Origin: Halomonas sp. S3-1-1
GTDB taxonomy: Bacteria > Pseudomonadota > Gammaproteobacteria > Pseudomonadales > Halomonadaceae
Direction: 5' to 3'
NCBI RefSeq assembly: GCF_023757625.1
Contig: NZ_JALGBZ010000006.1
Coordinates: 62,001 to 126,000, forward strand
DNA length: 64,000 nt
Shown: positions 28,423-40,854 of the stretch, in pieces
Layout of the letters: the number at the start of each line of letters is the position of its first letter
How positions within the stretch are numbered: position 1 is the first letter of the stretch
Position numbers and translations under genes: made by a program
Notes under the pieces: model-generated
Told to the model about the DNA's origin: nothing
Seen by the model: the letters and a program-made list of their open reading frames with translations, nothing else
Databases searched by the model: none

Positions 28423-30849
28423 ATGCAAAGCCCTCTTCGCCGCTTTTGGCCCATTGGCCTGCTCGCAAGCCTGATGGCGGGAGCGGCTCATGCCCAAAGC
28501 ACCACGGATCTCACCCGTGAAGCACTGGTTCTTGACGCACGGGAGGGCAATCTGACCTCCTCGATCAGCGGCCTCGAAACGCTCTATCGACAGACCGGCG
28601 ATGAGTGGGTGCGCGCCGATTTGATCGCGCTTCTACTACGCGCCGAACGCTTCGACGAGGCGCTGGCCGTTTGCGCCGGCTGCTCTTTGGAGCAGTACCG
28701 ACCCAATGAACTCGAAAACCTGGGCGGCGCGGCGCGGCGCGTGCAGGCCTATGAGCAGGCGCTGGCATTCTATCAGACGCTGGCGCGGCGCGACCCGCAA
28801 AACGGGCAAGGGTATCTGGGCCAAGCGCTGGTCAATACCGACCTGGAGCGCTACCCCCAAGCCCAAATCAACCTCGAGAACTACGAGCAGGTCGCGGGTA
28901 CGACGGCACAAGGGTTGGAGGCGCGCGGCTATCTTGCCTCGCGCACGCAAAACGCCACCCAGGAGCTCGCCGCGCGCCAGTCGCTGATCGAGCGCGACCC
29001 GAACAATACAAGCGAGCTGCAGGCGATTTACCGATTGGCGGTAGGTTTGGGAGCGAGTAGCGCGGCCCGCGATCTGATGAGTCAGAATCCGGACGTCTTC
29101 AGTGCCAGCGACCGGCTTTGGCTGGCCTACTACGAAGCGGTCACCGACATTCGCTTGGGGATTCATACCGACACGCCGTCACGTACCGCAAGCGGACTCA
29201 CGCAGCTCGAAACCGTGCTTGCTAACGCCGAGCTTCCCGATCAGCTCAAGACGCTGGCCGAGTACGACAAGGTAGTAGCGCTTGCCGAGCTTCGACATTT
29301 TAGTGAAGCCGAAGCGCTATCCAAACGCCTTGAGCTCCAAAACGGCACCCTGCCCGACTACGTGCTGCGCGCCCGCGCCCAGGCACTGGGCGGTCTTGGC
29401 CAACCCGATGAGGCCACCACGCTATATCGTGGGCTCATCGCGCGCTCGCCGGCAATGGCGATCAACCCGGACGACCCGCTCAACGAAGGGCTTTTCTTTA
29501 GCTACACCGATGCGCAGCGCTTCAAGGAAGCCGACCGGCTGTTACAGAGCTGGCTAACTCAGGAGCCGGAGTATCGCTGGGACTTTACCCGCACCACGCA
29601 ACTTCCCAACGCCAACTACCAAAAGGTGCTGCTGCTCGAGGTGCTGCTGACGGCCTGGCGCGGTCGGATGGGGGAAGCAAGCGAGCGGCTGGCGGCCTAT
29701 CAGGACCAGGCGCCTGGCGACCCCTACCTGACGATCACCCAAGGCGATCTCGAGCGTATTCGAGGCTTGCCGCGCCAAGCCGAGGCCACTTACCAAAGCG
29801 CCGAGCCCATGCTTGCGCCGGATCAGCGCTATCAGGCCGAGCACGGCGTGCTGTTGGCACGGCTTCAGCGCGGCCAGTGGGCCGGAACGACAGAGGCAAT
29901 CGCCCGTGAGGTGGCCCAGGCCCGCCCCAGCCCGTCCCGCGATGAGCTGGCTCGCGAGTGGCGCGAAGCCCGTGCCCCGCAGCTAAGCGCCACGTTTACT
30001 CGTAGTAGCGGCGAAGGCGTGAGCACCCAGGCCTCCAAAGAGTGGCGCTCTGAAGTGCGCCTGGACGGCCCGCGCAATGCTCAAGGGTCGCGCCCGTTCA
30101 TCACTCAAACCAATCAGTACGGCGAGTTCGACGACCAGGATCTGCGTGCAGCCACCACCGTTGCAGGCTACGAGCTCAATTTGCACCCGGTAACGGTCGT
30201 GCTGTCGGCAGGCCACGGCGCTCAGCTGGGCAATGACTTCCTGGCCCAGGCCGAGCTCAGATACGCCGTTAGCGATCACGTGACGGCCACCGTCGCGGCG
30301 GAGCACAACACCATCGATACCCCGCTTCGCGCCCTCAACGACGGCGTTAGCGCCGACCGCTACCGCGGCGAAATCGCCCTTTACCGTGACGAGCGTGGCG
30401 CTGGAGCGCTTGGCGTCTCGGCGGTGGATTTCGATGACGGCAACCTGCGCCGCTCGGCCTACGGCTACTGGCGCGAGACGCTTTATCATCTGGACCGCTG
30501 GCAGGTGAACGGCGAGGCCCAAATCGCGGCGTCGGCCAACGACGAGGTCGAGGCGAGCTACTTCAACCCCGAGCGTGACGCGAACCTGGCCGGCGTCCTG
30601 TCGGTTAACTATGAAATCCCGCTGGACTACCGCCAAAGCTTCATTCAAACGCTGTCGCTCGGCGCCGGACGCTACTGGCAAAAAGCGTTCGATGACGAGA
30701 ACACCTGGTCGATCGGCTACGGCCATCGCTTCGAGCTCGCACCGAGCTTCAGTCTCGAATACGGCATCACCCGCGAGCGCGCGGTGTATGACGGCATTCC
30801 GGAATACGACAACACCTTCACCGCTGGCTTTATCTGGAGATTCTTGTAA
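28423..30849 (+). CDS. pgaA: Poly-beta-1,6-N-acetyl-D-glucosamine export porin PgaA
   Basis: The outer-membrane exporter of poly-N-acetylglucosamine (PNAG). From the ATG at 28423 (AGGA seven bases upstream), 808 residues match E. coli PgaA (807). A signal peptide ends at AHA near residue 24. Residues 30-500 are TPR-like helical repeats in the periplasm, and about 510-808 form a 16-strand beta-barrel with alternating strands and an aromatic-rich last strand (GFIWRFL). A GTG five codons upstream is an alternative start. It is the first gene of pgaABCD. The upstream 186 bp are AT-rich and include TATACA at 28359-28364 and a GTGATCAC palindrome at 28392-28399. Confidence 0.93.
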   Translation: MQSPLRRFWPIGLLASLMAGAAHAQSTTDLTREALVLDAREGNLTSSISGLETLYRQTGDEWVRADLIALLLRAERFDEALAVCAGCSLEQYRPNELENLGGAARRVQAYEQALAFYQTLARRDPQNGQGYLGQALVNTDLERYPQAQINLENYEQVAGTTAQGLEARGYLASRTQNATQELAARQSLIERDPNNTSELQAIYRLAVGLGASSAARDLMSQNPDVFSASDRLWLAYYEAVTDIRLGIHTDTPSRTASGLTQLETVLANAELPDQLKTLAEYDKVVALAELRHFSEAEALSKRLELQNGTLPDYVLRARAQALGGLGQPDEATTLYRGLIARSPAMAINPDDPLNEGLFFSYTDAQRFKEADRLLQSWLTQEPEYRWDFTRTTQLPNANYQKVLLLEVLLTAWRGRMGEASERLAAYQDQAPGDPYLTITQGDLERIRGLPRQAEATYQSAEPMLAPDQRYQAEHGVLLARLQRGQWAGTTEAIAREVAQARPSPSRDELAREWREARAPQLSATFTRSSGEGVSTQASKEWRSEVRLDGPRNAQGSRPFITQTNQYGEFDDQDLRAATTVAGYELNLHPVTVVLSAGHGAQLGNDFLAQAELRYAVSDHVTATVAAEHNTIDTPLRALNDGVSADRYRGEIALYRDERGAGALGVSAVDFDDGNLRRSAYGYWRETLYHLDRWQVNGEAQIAASANDEVEASYFNPERDANLAGVLSVNYEIPLDYRQSFIQTLSLGAGRYWQKAFDDENTWSIGYGHRFELAPSFSLEYGITRERAVYDGIPEYDNTFTAGFIWRFL

Positions 30850-32801
30850 TGCACTGGCGCACGCTCATTACCGGACTGGTGTTGCTCTTGTTGAGCGTTC
30901 AGGCTCACGCCGAACGCACCCCTGACGATTTCGTTGTCATCAGCTATCACGACGTGGTCGACCGTCAGGTCACGCCGAATCTGCCGATCTACCCCCAGAC
31001 CATCACCCGCGCCCGGCTGGTCGAGCACTTCAACTTGATCGATGCCGAAGGCTATCAGCCGGTCAGCTTCCAGCAGATCCTCGATGCTCGTAACGGCGGC
31101 GAACCGCTGCCAGACAAGGCGGTGCTGCTTACTTTCGATGACGGTTACTCAAGCTTTTACGACATCGTCTTTCCGCTGTTGAAACTCTACGGCTTCCCCG
31201 CCGTGCAGGCCGTGGTGGGCAGCTGGCTCGACGTGCCCGCCGGCGGCCAGGTGCCCTACGGCAGTATCACCCTGCCCCGCAGCCGCTTTTTGAGTTGGGA
31301 CCAAGTGCGCGAGCTCGACGAGTCGCCGCTGGTCGAGATCGCCTCGCACACCTTCGATCTTCACCAGGGCGTGATTGGCAACCCCCAAGGAAACGAACAA
31401 GGTGCGGCGGTCACCACAATCTGGAACCGTCAGACCGGATACGAAAGCGAAGCCGCCTATACCGCGCGCATTCGCGAAGACATGGCCCGCACCCATGAGC
31501 AGTTCGAAGAGCACTTGGAGCGCGAGCCGCGCATGATGGTTTGGCCCTACGGCGCCTACAGCCAGGCGTCTCTTGATCTGGCCGCCGAGGTGGGCATGCG
31601 CTACACCTTCAGCCTTTTGAGCTCGCCCAACCGCTCCGGCGAGTCGCTTGCAAGCATTCACCGCTACCTGATCGATCAGGAGACCAGCCTGGAAACCCTG
31701 GGCGAGATTCTCGCCAACAACGTGTGGGAGAAAGAGTCCCTGCGCATCGTACATGTGGATCTGGACTACGTTTTTGATCCGGACCCGGCTCAGCAGGAGC
31801 AAAACCTGGATCGCTTGATTCAGCGTATCTACAGCTACGGTATCACCACGGTTTACCTCCAGGCTTTCGCCGACCCGGACGGTGACGGCGTCGCCAACGA
31901 GCTTTACTTTCCCAACCGCCATCTGCCGGTACGTGCCGATCTGTTCAACCGCGTGTCCTGGCAGCTCAAAAAGCGCGCCGGTGTGAAAGTGTACGCCTGG
32001 ATGCCGGTACTCTCCTTTGACCTCGGTGACGACCATCGCTACGTTCTCAACGACCGTACCGGGGGCGAGGCGCCGGAGCACTACCGCAGGCTTACCCCTT
32101 TCGATGCCGACAACCGTCGCATCATCAACGAGATTTACGAAGATCTGGGGCGCATGACCAAGTTCGACGGCGTGCTCTTCCACGACGACGCTTTCCTGAC
32201 CGACCACGAAGACGCAAGTCCGGCAGCGCTTAGCGCCTATCAAAACGCCGGCCTGCCCGGTGACATCGACGCGCTCCAGCAGGACGCTTTGATAACCCGC
32301 TGGACCGACTTCAAGGAGCAGTACCTGGCGGACTTCACCCAGGATCTTTTTAACTCGGCCAACTACTACCGCCAGTCGGACAACAAGGCGTTCACCAGCT
32401 CGCGCAACATTTACGCGACCACGATCATGAACCCGGAAAGCCAGCAGTGGTTTTCGCAAAGCCCCGAGGGCTTCGCTCGCGCCTACGACTACGTGGCGGT
32501 CATGGCGATGCCCTACATGGAAGAGGCGGACGACGACCCTGACGGCTGGCTAAGAGAGCTTGCACGGCGATCGCTTGCAAGCGTTAGCGCCCAGCAGTTG
32601 GTGTTCGAGCTTCAAACCCAGGATTGGCGTACCCAGACACCGATCCCGAGTGAAGAGATCGCCGAGTGGATCCGCATTCTACGAGAGGAAGGTATCCAAC
32701 ACATTGGCTACTACCCGGACGATTTCCATGAGAACCATCCCAACATCGACGTGATTAGACCGTACTTTTCCCAGGGCCAACGCTTTAGAAAACTGCCATG
32801 A
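30849..32801 (+). CDS. pgaB: PNAG N-deacetylase PgaB
   Basis: Partially deacetylates PNAG in the periplasm, which is needed for export. The N-terminal NodB domain shows SYHDVVD (32-38), the catalytic LTFDDGY with Asp97 and Asp98, and the metal site SHTFDLH. The C-terminal half is the glycoside-hydrolase-like domain with FHDDAFLTDHED. The 650 residues are close to E. coli (672). The signal peptide ends AHA (residue 21) with no lipobox cysteine, so unlike E. coli PgaB it is not predicted to be a lipoprotein. The start overlaps the pgaA stop by one base (TAATG). Confidence 0.94.
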   Translation: MHWRTLITGLVLLLLSVQAHAERTPDDFVVISYHDVVDRQVTPNLPIYPQTITRARLVEHFNLIDAEGYQPVSFQQILDARNGGEPLPDKAVLLTFDDGYSSFYDIVFPLLKLYGFPAVQAVVGSWLDVPAGGQVPYGSITLPRSRFLSWDQVRELDESPLVEIASHTFDLHQGVIGNPQGNEQGAAVTTIWNRQTGYESEAAYTARIREDMARTHEQFEEHLEREPRMMVWPYGAYSQASLDLAAEVGMRYTFSLLSSPNRSGESLASIHRYLIDQETSLETLGEILANNVWEKESLRIVHVDLDYVFDPDPAQQEQNLDRLIQRIYSYGITTVYLQAFADPDGDGVANELYFPNRHLPVRADLFNRVSWQLKKRAGVKVYAWMPVLSFDLGDDHRYVLNDRTGGEAPEHYRRLTPFDADNRRIINEIYEDLGRMTKFDGVLFHDDAFLTDHEDASPAALSAYQNAGLPGDIDALQQDALITRWTDFKEQYLADFTQDLFNSANYYRQSDNKAFTSSRNIYATTIMNPESQQWFSQSPEGFARAYDYVAVMAMPYMEEADDDPDGWLRELARRSLASVSAQQLVFELQTQDWRTQTPIPSEEIAEWIRILREEGIQHIGYYPDDFHENHPNIDVIRPYFSQGQRFRKLP

Positions 32802-34072
32802 ACCTACTCGACCTTTTAGCGACGTTTACGCTTGGCTATCCAAGCGTCATGGCCACCATCTGGATATGCGGCGGCGTTTATTTCTACCTGCACTGGGAGC
32901 GCAAGCAGCCAAAGACAACCCCGTTTCAGTTCGACCCAACAGCGCCGGCGGTGACGGTACTGCTGCCCTGCTACAACGAGGGCTTGAACGTCGACGAGAC
33001 GGTGCAGCACCTGTTCAAGCAGAACTACCCGAACATGGACGTCGTGGCGATCAACGACGGTAGCCGCGACGATACGCTGGCTCGCCTGCAGGCGCTCGCC
33101 GCGCGCTACCCCAAACTGACGGTGCTGGATCAGCTCAACCAGGGCAAGGCCAGCGCCATGAACAACGGACTGGCTCACGCCAGCGGCGACATCATCGTGG
33201 GTATCGATGGCGACGCGATTCTCGATTACGACGCCGTTGGCTTCATGGTCAGCCACTTCGTCGCAAGCCCTCGGGTGAGCGGCGTCACCGGCAACCCCCG
33301 GGTGAGAACCCGCTCGACGGCAATCGGCAAGATTCAAACCGGCGAGTTCTCGGCGATCATCGGCTTGATCAAACGCGCCCAGCGCATCTACGGCATGGTG
33401 TTCACCATCTCTGGCGTTATCTGCGCGTTTCGCCGCCAAGCGATCGAGAAGATCGGCGGCTGGAGCACCGACATGATTACCGAGGACATCGACGTCAGCT
33501 GGCGTCTTCAGCTCGACGGCGGCCAGGTACGCTACGAGCCCCGCGCCATGTGCTGGGTGCTGATGCCGGAAACCCTGCGTGGGCTTTTCAAGCAACGCCT
33601 GCGCTGGGCCCAGGGCGGTGGCGAAGTGTTTCTGCGCTACTTCACCCAGACCATGCGCTGGAAGAACCGCCGCTTCTGGATTTTGATGCTCGAATACATC
33701 GTCAGTGTCGTGTGGTGCTACTCGGTGCTTGCACTGATCGTTGCATGGTTGGTCGGCAAGGCGCTGACGCCGGGTGAATGGCCGGTGACCGGCAGCGTGC
33801 TCTCCTACTTCAGCAGCATCCTGATCTTCATCAGCTTCATTCAGTTTTCGGTGAGTTTTTACATCGATAGCCGCTACGACCGCGACATTCTCAAATGCGT
33901 TTACTGGAGCATCTGGTACCCCTTCGCGTACTGGATCCTCAACCTGGTCACCGTGATCATCGCCTTCCCCAAAGCGATGACGCGCCAAAAAGGACGGCTA
34001 GCCACCTGGCAAAGCCCCGACAGAGGAGAGCCCTTCAATGAGCAACAAGCTGATGCCCGTGATCATCGATAA
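32798..34072 (+). CDS. pgaC: PNAG synthase glycosyltransferase PgaC
   Basis: An inner-membrane family 2 processive glycosyltransferase that polymerises UDP-GlcNAc into PNAG. After an N-terminal helix, the GT-A domain carries LLPCYNEG, the DDG-type INDGSRDDT, GIDGDA, the catalytic TEDIDVSW and QRLRWAQGG (QxxRW). Two or more C-terminal helices follow. The 424 residues match E. coli (441). The ATG overlaps the pgaB stop (ATGA). Confidence 0.96.
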   Translation: MNLLDLLATFTLGYPSVMATIWICGGVYFYLHWERKQPKTTPFQFDPTAPAVTVLLPCYNEGLNVDETVQHLFKQNYPNMDVVAINDGSRDDTLARLQALAARYPKLTVLDQLNQGKASAMNNGLAHASGDIIVGIDGDAILDYDAVGFMVSHFVASPRVSGVTGNPRVRTRSTAIGKIQTGEFSAIIGLIKRAQRIYGMVFTISGVICAFRRQAIEKIGGWSTDMITEDIDVSWRLQLDGGQVRYEPRAMCWVLMPETLRGLFKQRLRWAQGGGEVFLRYFTQTMRWKNRRFWILMLEYIVSVVWCYSVLALIVAWLVGKALTPGEWPVTGSVLSYFSSILIFISFIQFSVSFYIDSRYDRDILKCVYWSIWYPFAYWILNLVTVIIAFPKAMTRQKGRLATWQSPDRGEPFNEQQADARDHR

Positions 34073-34421
34073 CCCTTGCCAAAAATGCTGGCAGTATCGC
34101 ACGCGCGATACCGTGATGGCGCTGGCAACGCTCGGCTTGTGGCTGGTGGTGCTTTCAAGGCTGCATACGTTCTACACCGTTGAGGACGCCATCATCGAAC
34201 AGCTCTACAGCTCGACGATGCTTAAGCTGCTGGCGGTGGGCTTCATCGTCACGTTTTTGACCTTTCACTTTTGGGCGATGTACAACCGCTACCTCTACAA
34301 AAATCTTCTACGTCGCGCCGAGCGCGCCGCGGCTACCCCGTTAATCGAGAATGAGTATGCCGCGCCCTTCTCGACCGATCTGGGCACGATCTTTAAGCCG
34401 GAGAAGGAAGCGGTTCGCTAA
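34038..34421 (+). CDS. pgaD: PNAG synthesis auxiliary protein PgaD
   Basis: A 127-residue inner-membrane protein with two transmembrane helices (about 27-47 and 65-88). In E. coli PgaC and PgaD jointly bind cyclic di-GMP, which activates polymerisation. Identification rests on position, size and topology, since PgaD proteins diverge strongly. The gene starts 35 bp inside pgaC behind a GAGGAG site, so it is coupled to pgaC. A terminator follows. Confidence 0.85.
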   Translation: MSNKLMPVIIDNPCQKCWQYRTRDTVMALATLGLWLVVLSRLHTFYTVEDAIIEQLYSSTMLKLLAVGFIVTFLTFHFWAMYNRYLYKNLLRRAERAAATPLIENEYAAPFSTDLGTIFKPEKEAVR

Positions 34422-34444
34422 TCGTTTTCAAAAAAGTACTACGT

Positions 34445-34486
34445 AAAACGTCCGGGTCGACTTGCATCGTCCGGGCGTTTTTCTTT
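34445..34486 (+). terminator. Terminator of pgaABCD
   Basis: A 12-bp stem with two G-T wobbles (34445-34456 with 34470-34481) and a 13-base loop ends in TTTTTCTTT, 23 bp after the pgaD stop. Confidence 0.75.
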
Positions 34487-34568
34487 AGGGCCATTGCCAA
34501 CGCTCCGTTGATCGGGAGAACGTACCGCTTTCAAGCGTTTTACCCAGGCGCCCCCTCCAGACAGTGAG

Positions 34569-35027
34569 TTAACGAAACAGGTTACGTCCGCGCTTTTTGC
34601 GCCGATAAAAACCGGACACCAAAAACGCAAGCCCCAGCCCCGTCAACATGCTAATCCCTTTGGCCGCGGCTCCCCCCATTGGGCTATCGTGCCAAAGGGC
34701 GTGGCCCATAAAGTCAAGCATCGCGGCCGTGATCAGCACCCCGGCAAGTATCAGCGCCTGCCAAGGCACCCACACCTCGCAAGGCCTCTGGCGCTTTCCT
34801 CGCGCCAGCCCCCAGCCGGCGGCCAGCGCGATCGTGCCGAGCCCGGTCAACAGGGCGAAGAATATGGCAAGGTTCAGCGCCCCGTCCGAAAGCGGCTTGC
34901 CCAGCTCACCGATAAGCGCATAGCCCATCAGCAGACCCAGTAAAAGCGTGATCAGCCCCACCAGCGCAATGATCGCGCCGGCTATTCGTTGAGCTGAGCT
35001 CAAACGTTGCGGGCGAAACGTGTTCAC
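34569..35027 (-). CDS. Small four-helix membrane protein of unknown function
   Basis: I do not recognise this protein. The GTG at 35027 is chosen because GAGGGC lies nine bases upstream; the frame stays open 45 bp further to an ATG. The result is 152 residues with four hydrophobic segments (about 15-40, 48-75, 88-110 and 125-145) and a basic C-terminal tail (RRKKRGRN). It lies between the convergent pgaD and a GFA-family gene on the same strand, with an 83-bp spacer, so it may form a unit with the latter. Confidence 0.7.
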   Translation of the reverse strand: MNTFRPQRLSSAQRIAGAIIALVGLITLLLGLLMGYALIGELGKPLSDGALNLAIFFALLTGLGTIALAAGWGLARGKRQRPCEVWVPWQALILAGVLITAAMLDFMGHALWHDSPMGGAAAKGISMLTGLGLAFLVSGFYRRKKRGRNLFR

Positions 35028-35110
35028 AAGAACGCCCTCATTGATGGAGCTTCCCGGCCCCGAGAAAACCATCCTGAAAAGCGACCAACCCTTGCATCTT
35101 CTCGCTTGCC

Positions 35111-35527
35111 TCAGGCGTGAGTGGCAAAAAGCTCTTCGCCGGTCAGGTCGTGGGTTCGTTCACAAAACGAGTAGAACGCCGGCTTCTGGTCGATGAAGAC
35201 CTGGCTTTTGAGCCGCCATGCGGCGCCGTCCTGTAAAAGCCCAACCGGAACCAGATACTCGCCGGACTCATTGAGGCGAAAGAACAGGTGCGTACCGCAG
35301 CCGTTGCAGAAGCCGCGCTGCGCCCACTCGGAAGAAGCGAACGTCGAGATCCGCTCTTCCCCTTTGAAATCGACGTGGGTACCGCAGCTGGCCACCATCA
35401 GCGGCCCCCCGCTCCACTGACGGCACGTAGCGCAGTGGCACACGTCGACGTTCAGGCTTTCCGGACAGGCGGTGATGCTAACGGCGCCGCAAACGCAGCG
35501 GCCCTGATGCTCTGACAATGTTTCCAT
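35111..35527 (-). CDS. GFA family (Gfa-like, Mss4 fold) zinc protein
   Basis: A 138-residue cytoplasmic protein of the glutathione-dependent formaldehyde-activating enzyme-like family. The zinc-binding pattern is complete: GRCVCGAV near the N-terminus, CHCATCRQ in the first third, and FCNGCGTHLFFR in the second half. Most members have no proven enzyme activity, so the family name should not be read as function. GGGAGAG precedes the ATG. Confidence 0.9.
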   Translation of the reverse strand: METLSEHQGRCVCGAVSITACPESLNVDVCHCATCRQWSGGPLMVASCGTHVDFKGEERISTFASSEWAQRGFCNGCGTHLFFRLNESGEYLVPVGLLQDGAAWRLKSQVFIDQKPAFYSFCERTHDLTGEELFATHA

Positions 35528-35728
35528 GAAACTCTCCCTTCGTTGTTATTGAAAAATTGCTGTTAAAACAGCCAGCCGTTACCGACACTCGATGGTACGC
35601 AAGTTTCTTAACGATAATCAAAGGATAGCCGTTAAACGCGGGCGCCACCTTTTTGCCAAGCGGCAGACCGCGCTGGTCTTTACAGGCCGATTTGATTAGC
35701 CTGCGAGTCACGTTTTAAAGGAGTCTTC

Positions 35729-37042
35729 ATGGACAGAACCACCGCGCGGCGGCGCTTGGCAGGAACGCTGGCGCTTTCGGGTTTGGCGGCGCAAATCGCC
35801 GGCTTCACGCCCTGGATCGATACCCATCCGCTGGTGAGCTACCTGCTGTGGGCGGCGGTGGTGCTGCTATGGAACGATATTCCACGCCGCTCGCGGATTC
35901 AGGCGGGCGTGCTGATCGCGGCGGGCGCTTCGATGCTTTTGGTCGCCCACCTGGTGTATGACGCACCCATTGATTGGCCGCACGTGCTCGAAGGCAACGT
36001 ATTCGTGGTCGCGATGCTGATCGGCGTGAGCTTTATTTCGCTGGTGGGGCGCCAGGGCAACCGGCCCGCGGCGGGCAAGCGGCTCACCGGCAGCGGGGGC
36101 GTACTGCGCACTTGGCTTGGGGTGCATTTTCTCGGTACGATTTTGAATCTCTCAACGATTTTCATGGTGGGCGACCGGATCGCGCGGCGTGCGCCGCTCA
36201 CCGCGCCTCAGTTTCTGGCACTGAACCGCGGTCTATCGAGCGCTGCACTTTGGTCGCCATTTTTCGCCTCGATGGGCGTGGTGATCGCCTTGGCACCGGC
36301 GGTCGAGTATAGCCAGATCGCGCTGGTGGGCTTTCCGATTGCGATGCTCTCCGGGGTAATCACTACCATCGAGCTTAATCGGCGCTTCGATTTGCGCGAG
36401 GTCGATGGGTTCTCGCTGTCGCCTAAAAGCCTGTTCATGCCGCTGGGCATGGCCCTGGGCGTCATGCTGTTTCACTTCGTGCTAACGCCGGCACTTTCGA
36501 TCGTCAGCATTATTACCTTTCTGATTCCCGCGGTGGCGGTGGTGGCGAATCTACGCGAAGGGTCGGTATTCACGGCCAGGCGGATTCGCCAGCACGCTTT
36601 CAATCGCTTACCCGCGATGCGCGGCGAGCTTTCACTATTTCTGGCGGCGGGGCTTTTGACCATTGGGCTTTCGACGCTGGTCAGCGCAGCGGCGGGTGAG
36701 GACTGGACGCTTTTCCAGCACTTCGGGATCGTTCAGGCGATGGTCAGTTTCGCTGCCATTACGATAAGCGCACTGATCGGGCTTCACCCGATCATCGGCG
36801 TGTCGATACTGGCCTCGGTATTGAATCTCGACGCCAACGAGCAGACGCTGTTCGCCTTCGTGGCGCTCAGCGGCTGGGCGGTAGGCACCAGTGTCGGGCC
36901 GCTTTCCGGCATCAATCTGTCGCTTCAGGGGCGTTACGGGATCAGCGGCTATCAGATGATGCGCGATAACCTGACGTACGCGGCGGTCATGAGCCTGCTT
37001 TCGCTTGCGGCGATCGCAGGCATTGGAGCATCAGGACACTGA
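35729..37042 (+). CDS. Polytopic membrane protein of unknown function
   Basis: A 437-residue inner-membrane protein with about 10-11 hydrophobic segments and short polar loops. It has ion-transporter-superfamily character: a re-entrant-like GLHPIIGVSIL segment near residue 350 and GTSVGPLSGINLSLQGRYG near 385 recall the second half of DctM/DcuC-type carriers. I cannot name a family or substrate. The start has a GGAG element eight bases upstream. It is a lone gene between the GFA protein and YbeL, with both flanks pointing away or converging, so no operon context helps. Confidence 0.8.
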   Translation: MDRTTARRRLAGTLALSGLAAQIAGFTPWIDTHPLVSYLLWAAVVLLWNDIPRRSRIQAGVLIAAGASMLLVAHLVYDAPIDWPHVLEGNVFVVAMLIGVSFISLVGRQGNRPAAGKRLTGSGGVLRTWLGVHFLGTILNLSTIFMVGDRIARRAPLTAPQFLALNRGLSSAALWSPFFASMGVVIALAPAVEYSQIALVGFPIAMLSGVITTIELNRRFDLREVDGFSLSPKSLFMPLGMALGVMLFHFVLTPALSIVSIITFLIPAVAVVANLREGSVFTARRIRQHAFNRLPAMRGELSLFLAAGLLTIGLSTLVSAAAGEDWTLFQHFGIVQAMVSFAAITISALIGLHPIIGVSILASVLNLDANEQTLFAFVALSGWAVGTSVGPLSGINLSLQGRYGISGYQMMRDNLTYAAVMSLLSLAAIAGIGASGH

Positions 37043-37063
37043 GCCAGGCTTTCGAGCCGAGTA

Positions 37064-37582
37064 TCAGGTTTCGACGATTTTCGTGGGGAAACGGTAGAAG
37101 TAGCGGTGGCCGCACTGGTGGCAAGGTTCGATACGCGAGACGCGCTCGAGCATCACTTGGGTGTCACAGTGCACGCAGGCCATGAGCCCGGGCGCGGCCA
37201 TTTCGCCTTCGCAGTAGTCCGCCCGGGCGGCTTCCAGGTCATCCTCGAAGCGCTCGCGCTCGACCACGCTGCGATCGGCGATGGATAGAAGCGATTCCAC
37301 CACTCGCCGCGATAGGGTATCGACGTCGATCCCCAGCCACTGGGCCACCTGCTTGCCGGAGTCCGCCATGTAGTTGCGCATGTCTTTCAAGTCGCGCTCG
37401 ACCCAGGCGCGCAACAGCGCCAGCTCGTCCTTGGTGTACTCCTCGAACTCGGCTTCGAAAGCGACGGCGTCGTCCAGATCCTTTTGCAGGTTCGTCCAGG
37501 TTAATTCGCCCGCGCCATTTTTCATGCGCTCTAAAAGACGCTCGTAGCCTTCGCGTAAACGGTGGTCGTTATCTCGTTCCAT
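37064..37582 (-). CDS. ybeL: YbeL-like zinc-ribbon protein (DUF1451)
   Basis: A 172-residue soluble protein: an N-terminal helical region (about 1-120) rich in Glu and Arg, then a C-terminal zinc ribbon with CVHCDT and CHQCGH (about 137-160). Function is unknown. The gene is divergent from leuS, and ybeL is also beside leuS in E. coli. AAGGAGAAC precedes the ATG. Confidence 0.88.
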   Translation of the reverse strand: MERDNDHRLREGYERLLERMKNGAGELTWTNLQKDLDDAVAFEAEFEEYTKDELALLRAWVERDLKDMRNYMADSGKQVAQWLGIDVDTLSRRVVESLLSIADRSVVERERFEDDLEAARADYCEGEMAAPGLMACVHCDTQVMLERVSRIEPCHQCGHRYFYRFPTKIVET

Positions 37583-37699
37583 GGATGTTCTCCTTTCTTG
37601 GTACCGCTTTAAATACCGCGCTCGACTGCCTGGCCGCTATCGCCGGCTAACCGTTCAAGGTTACACCAGCATAGGATACAATCGGCACTACTGATCTGA

Positions 37700-40850
<3,151 letters not shown>

Positions 40851-40854
<4 letters not shown>

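Noticed and set aside
31149..32459. 436-codon minus-strand open frame inside pgaB
   Set aside because: Antisense to the catalytic motifs of PgaB; no supporting signals.
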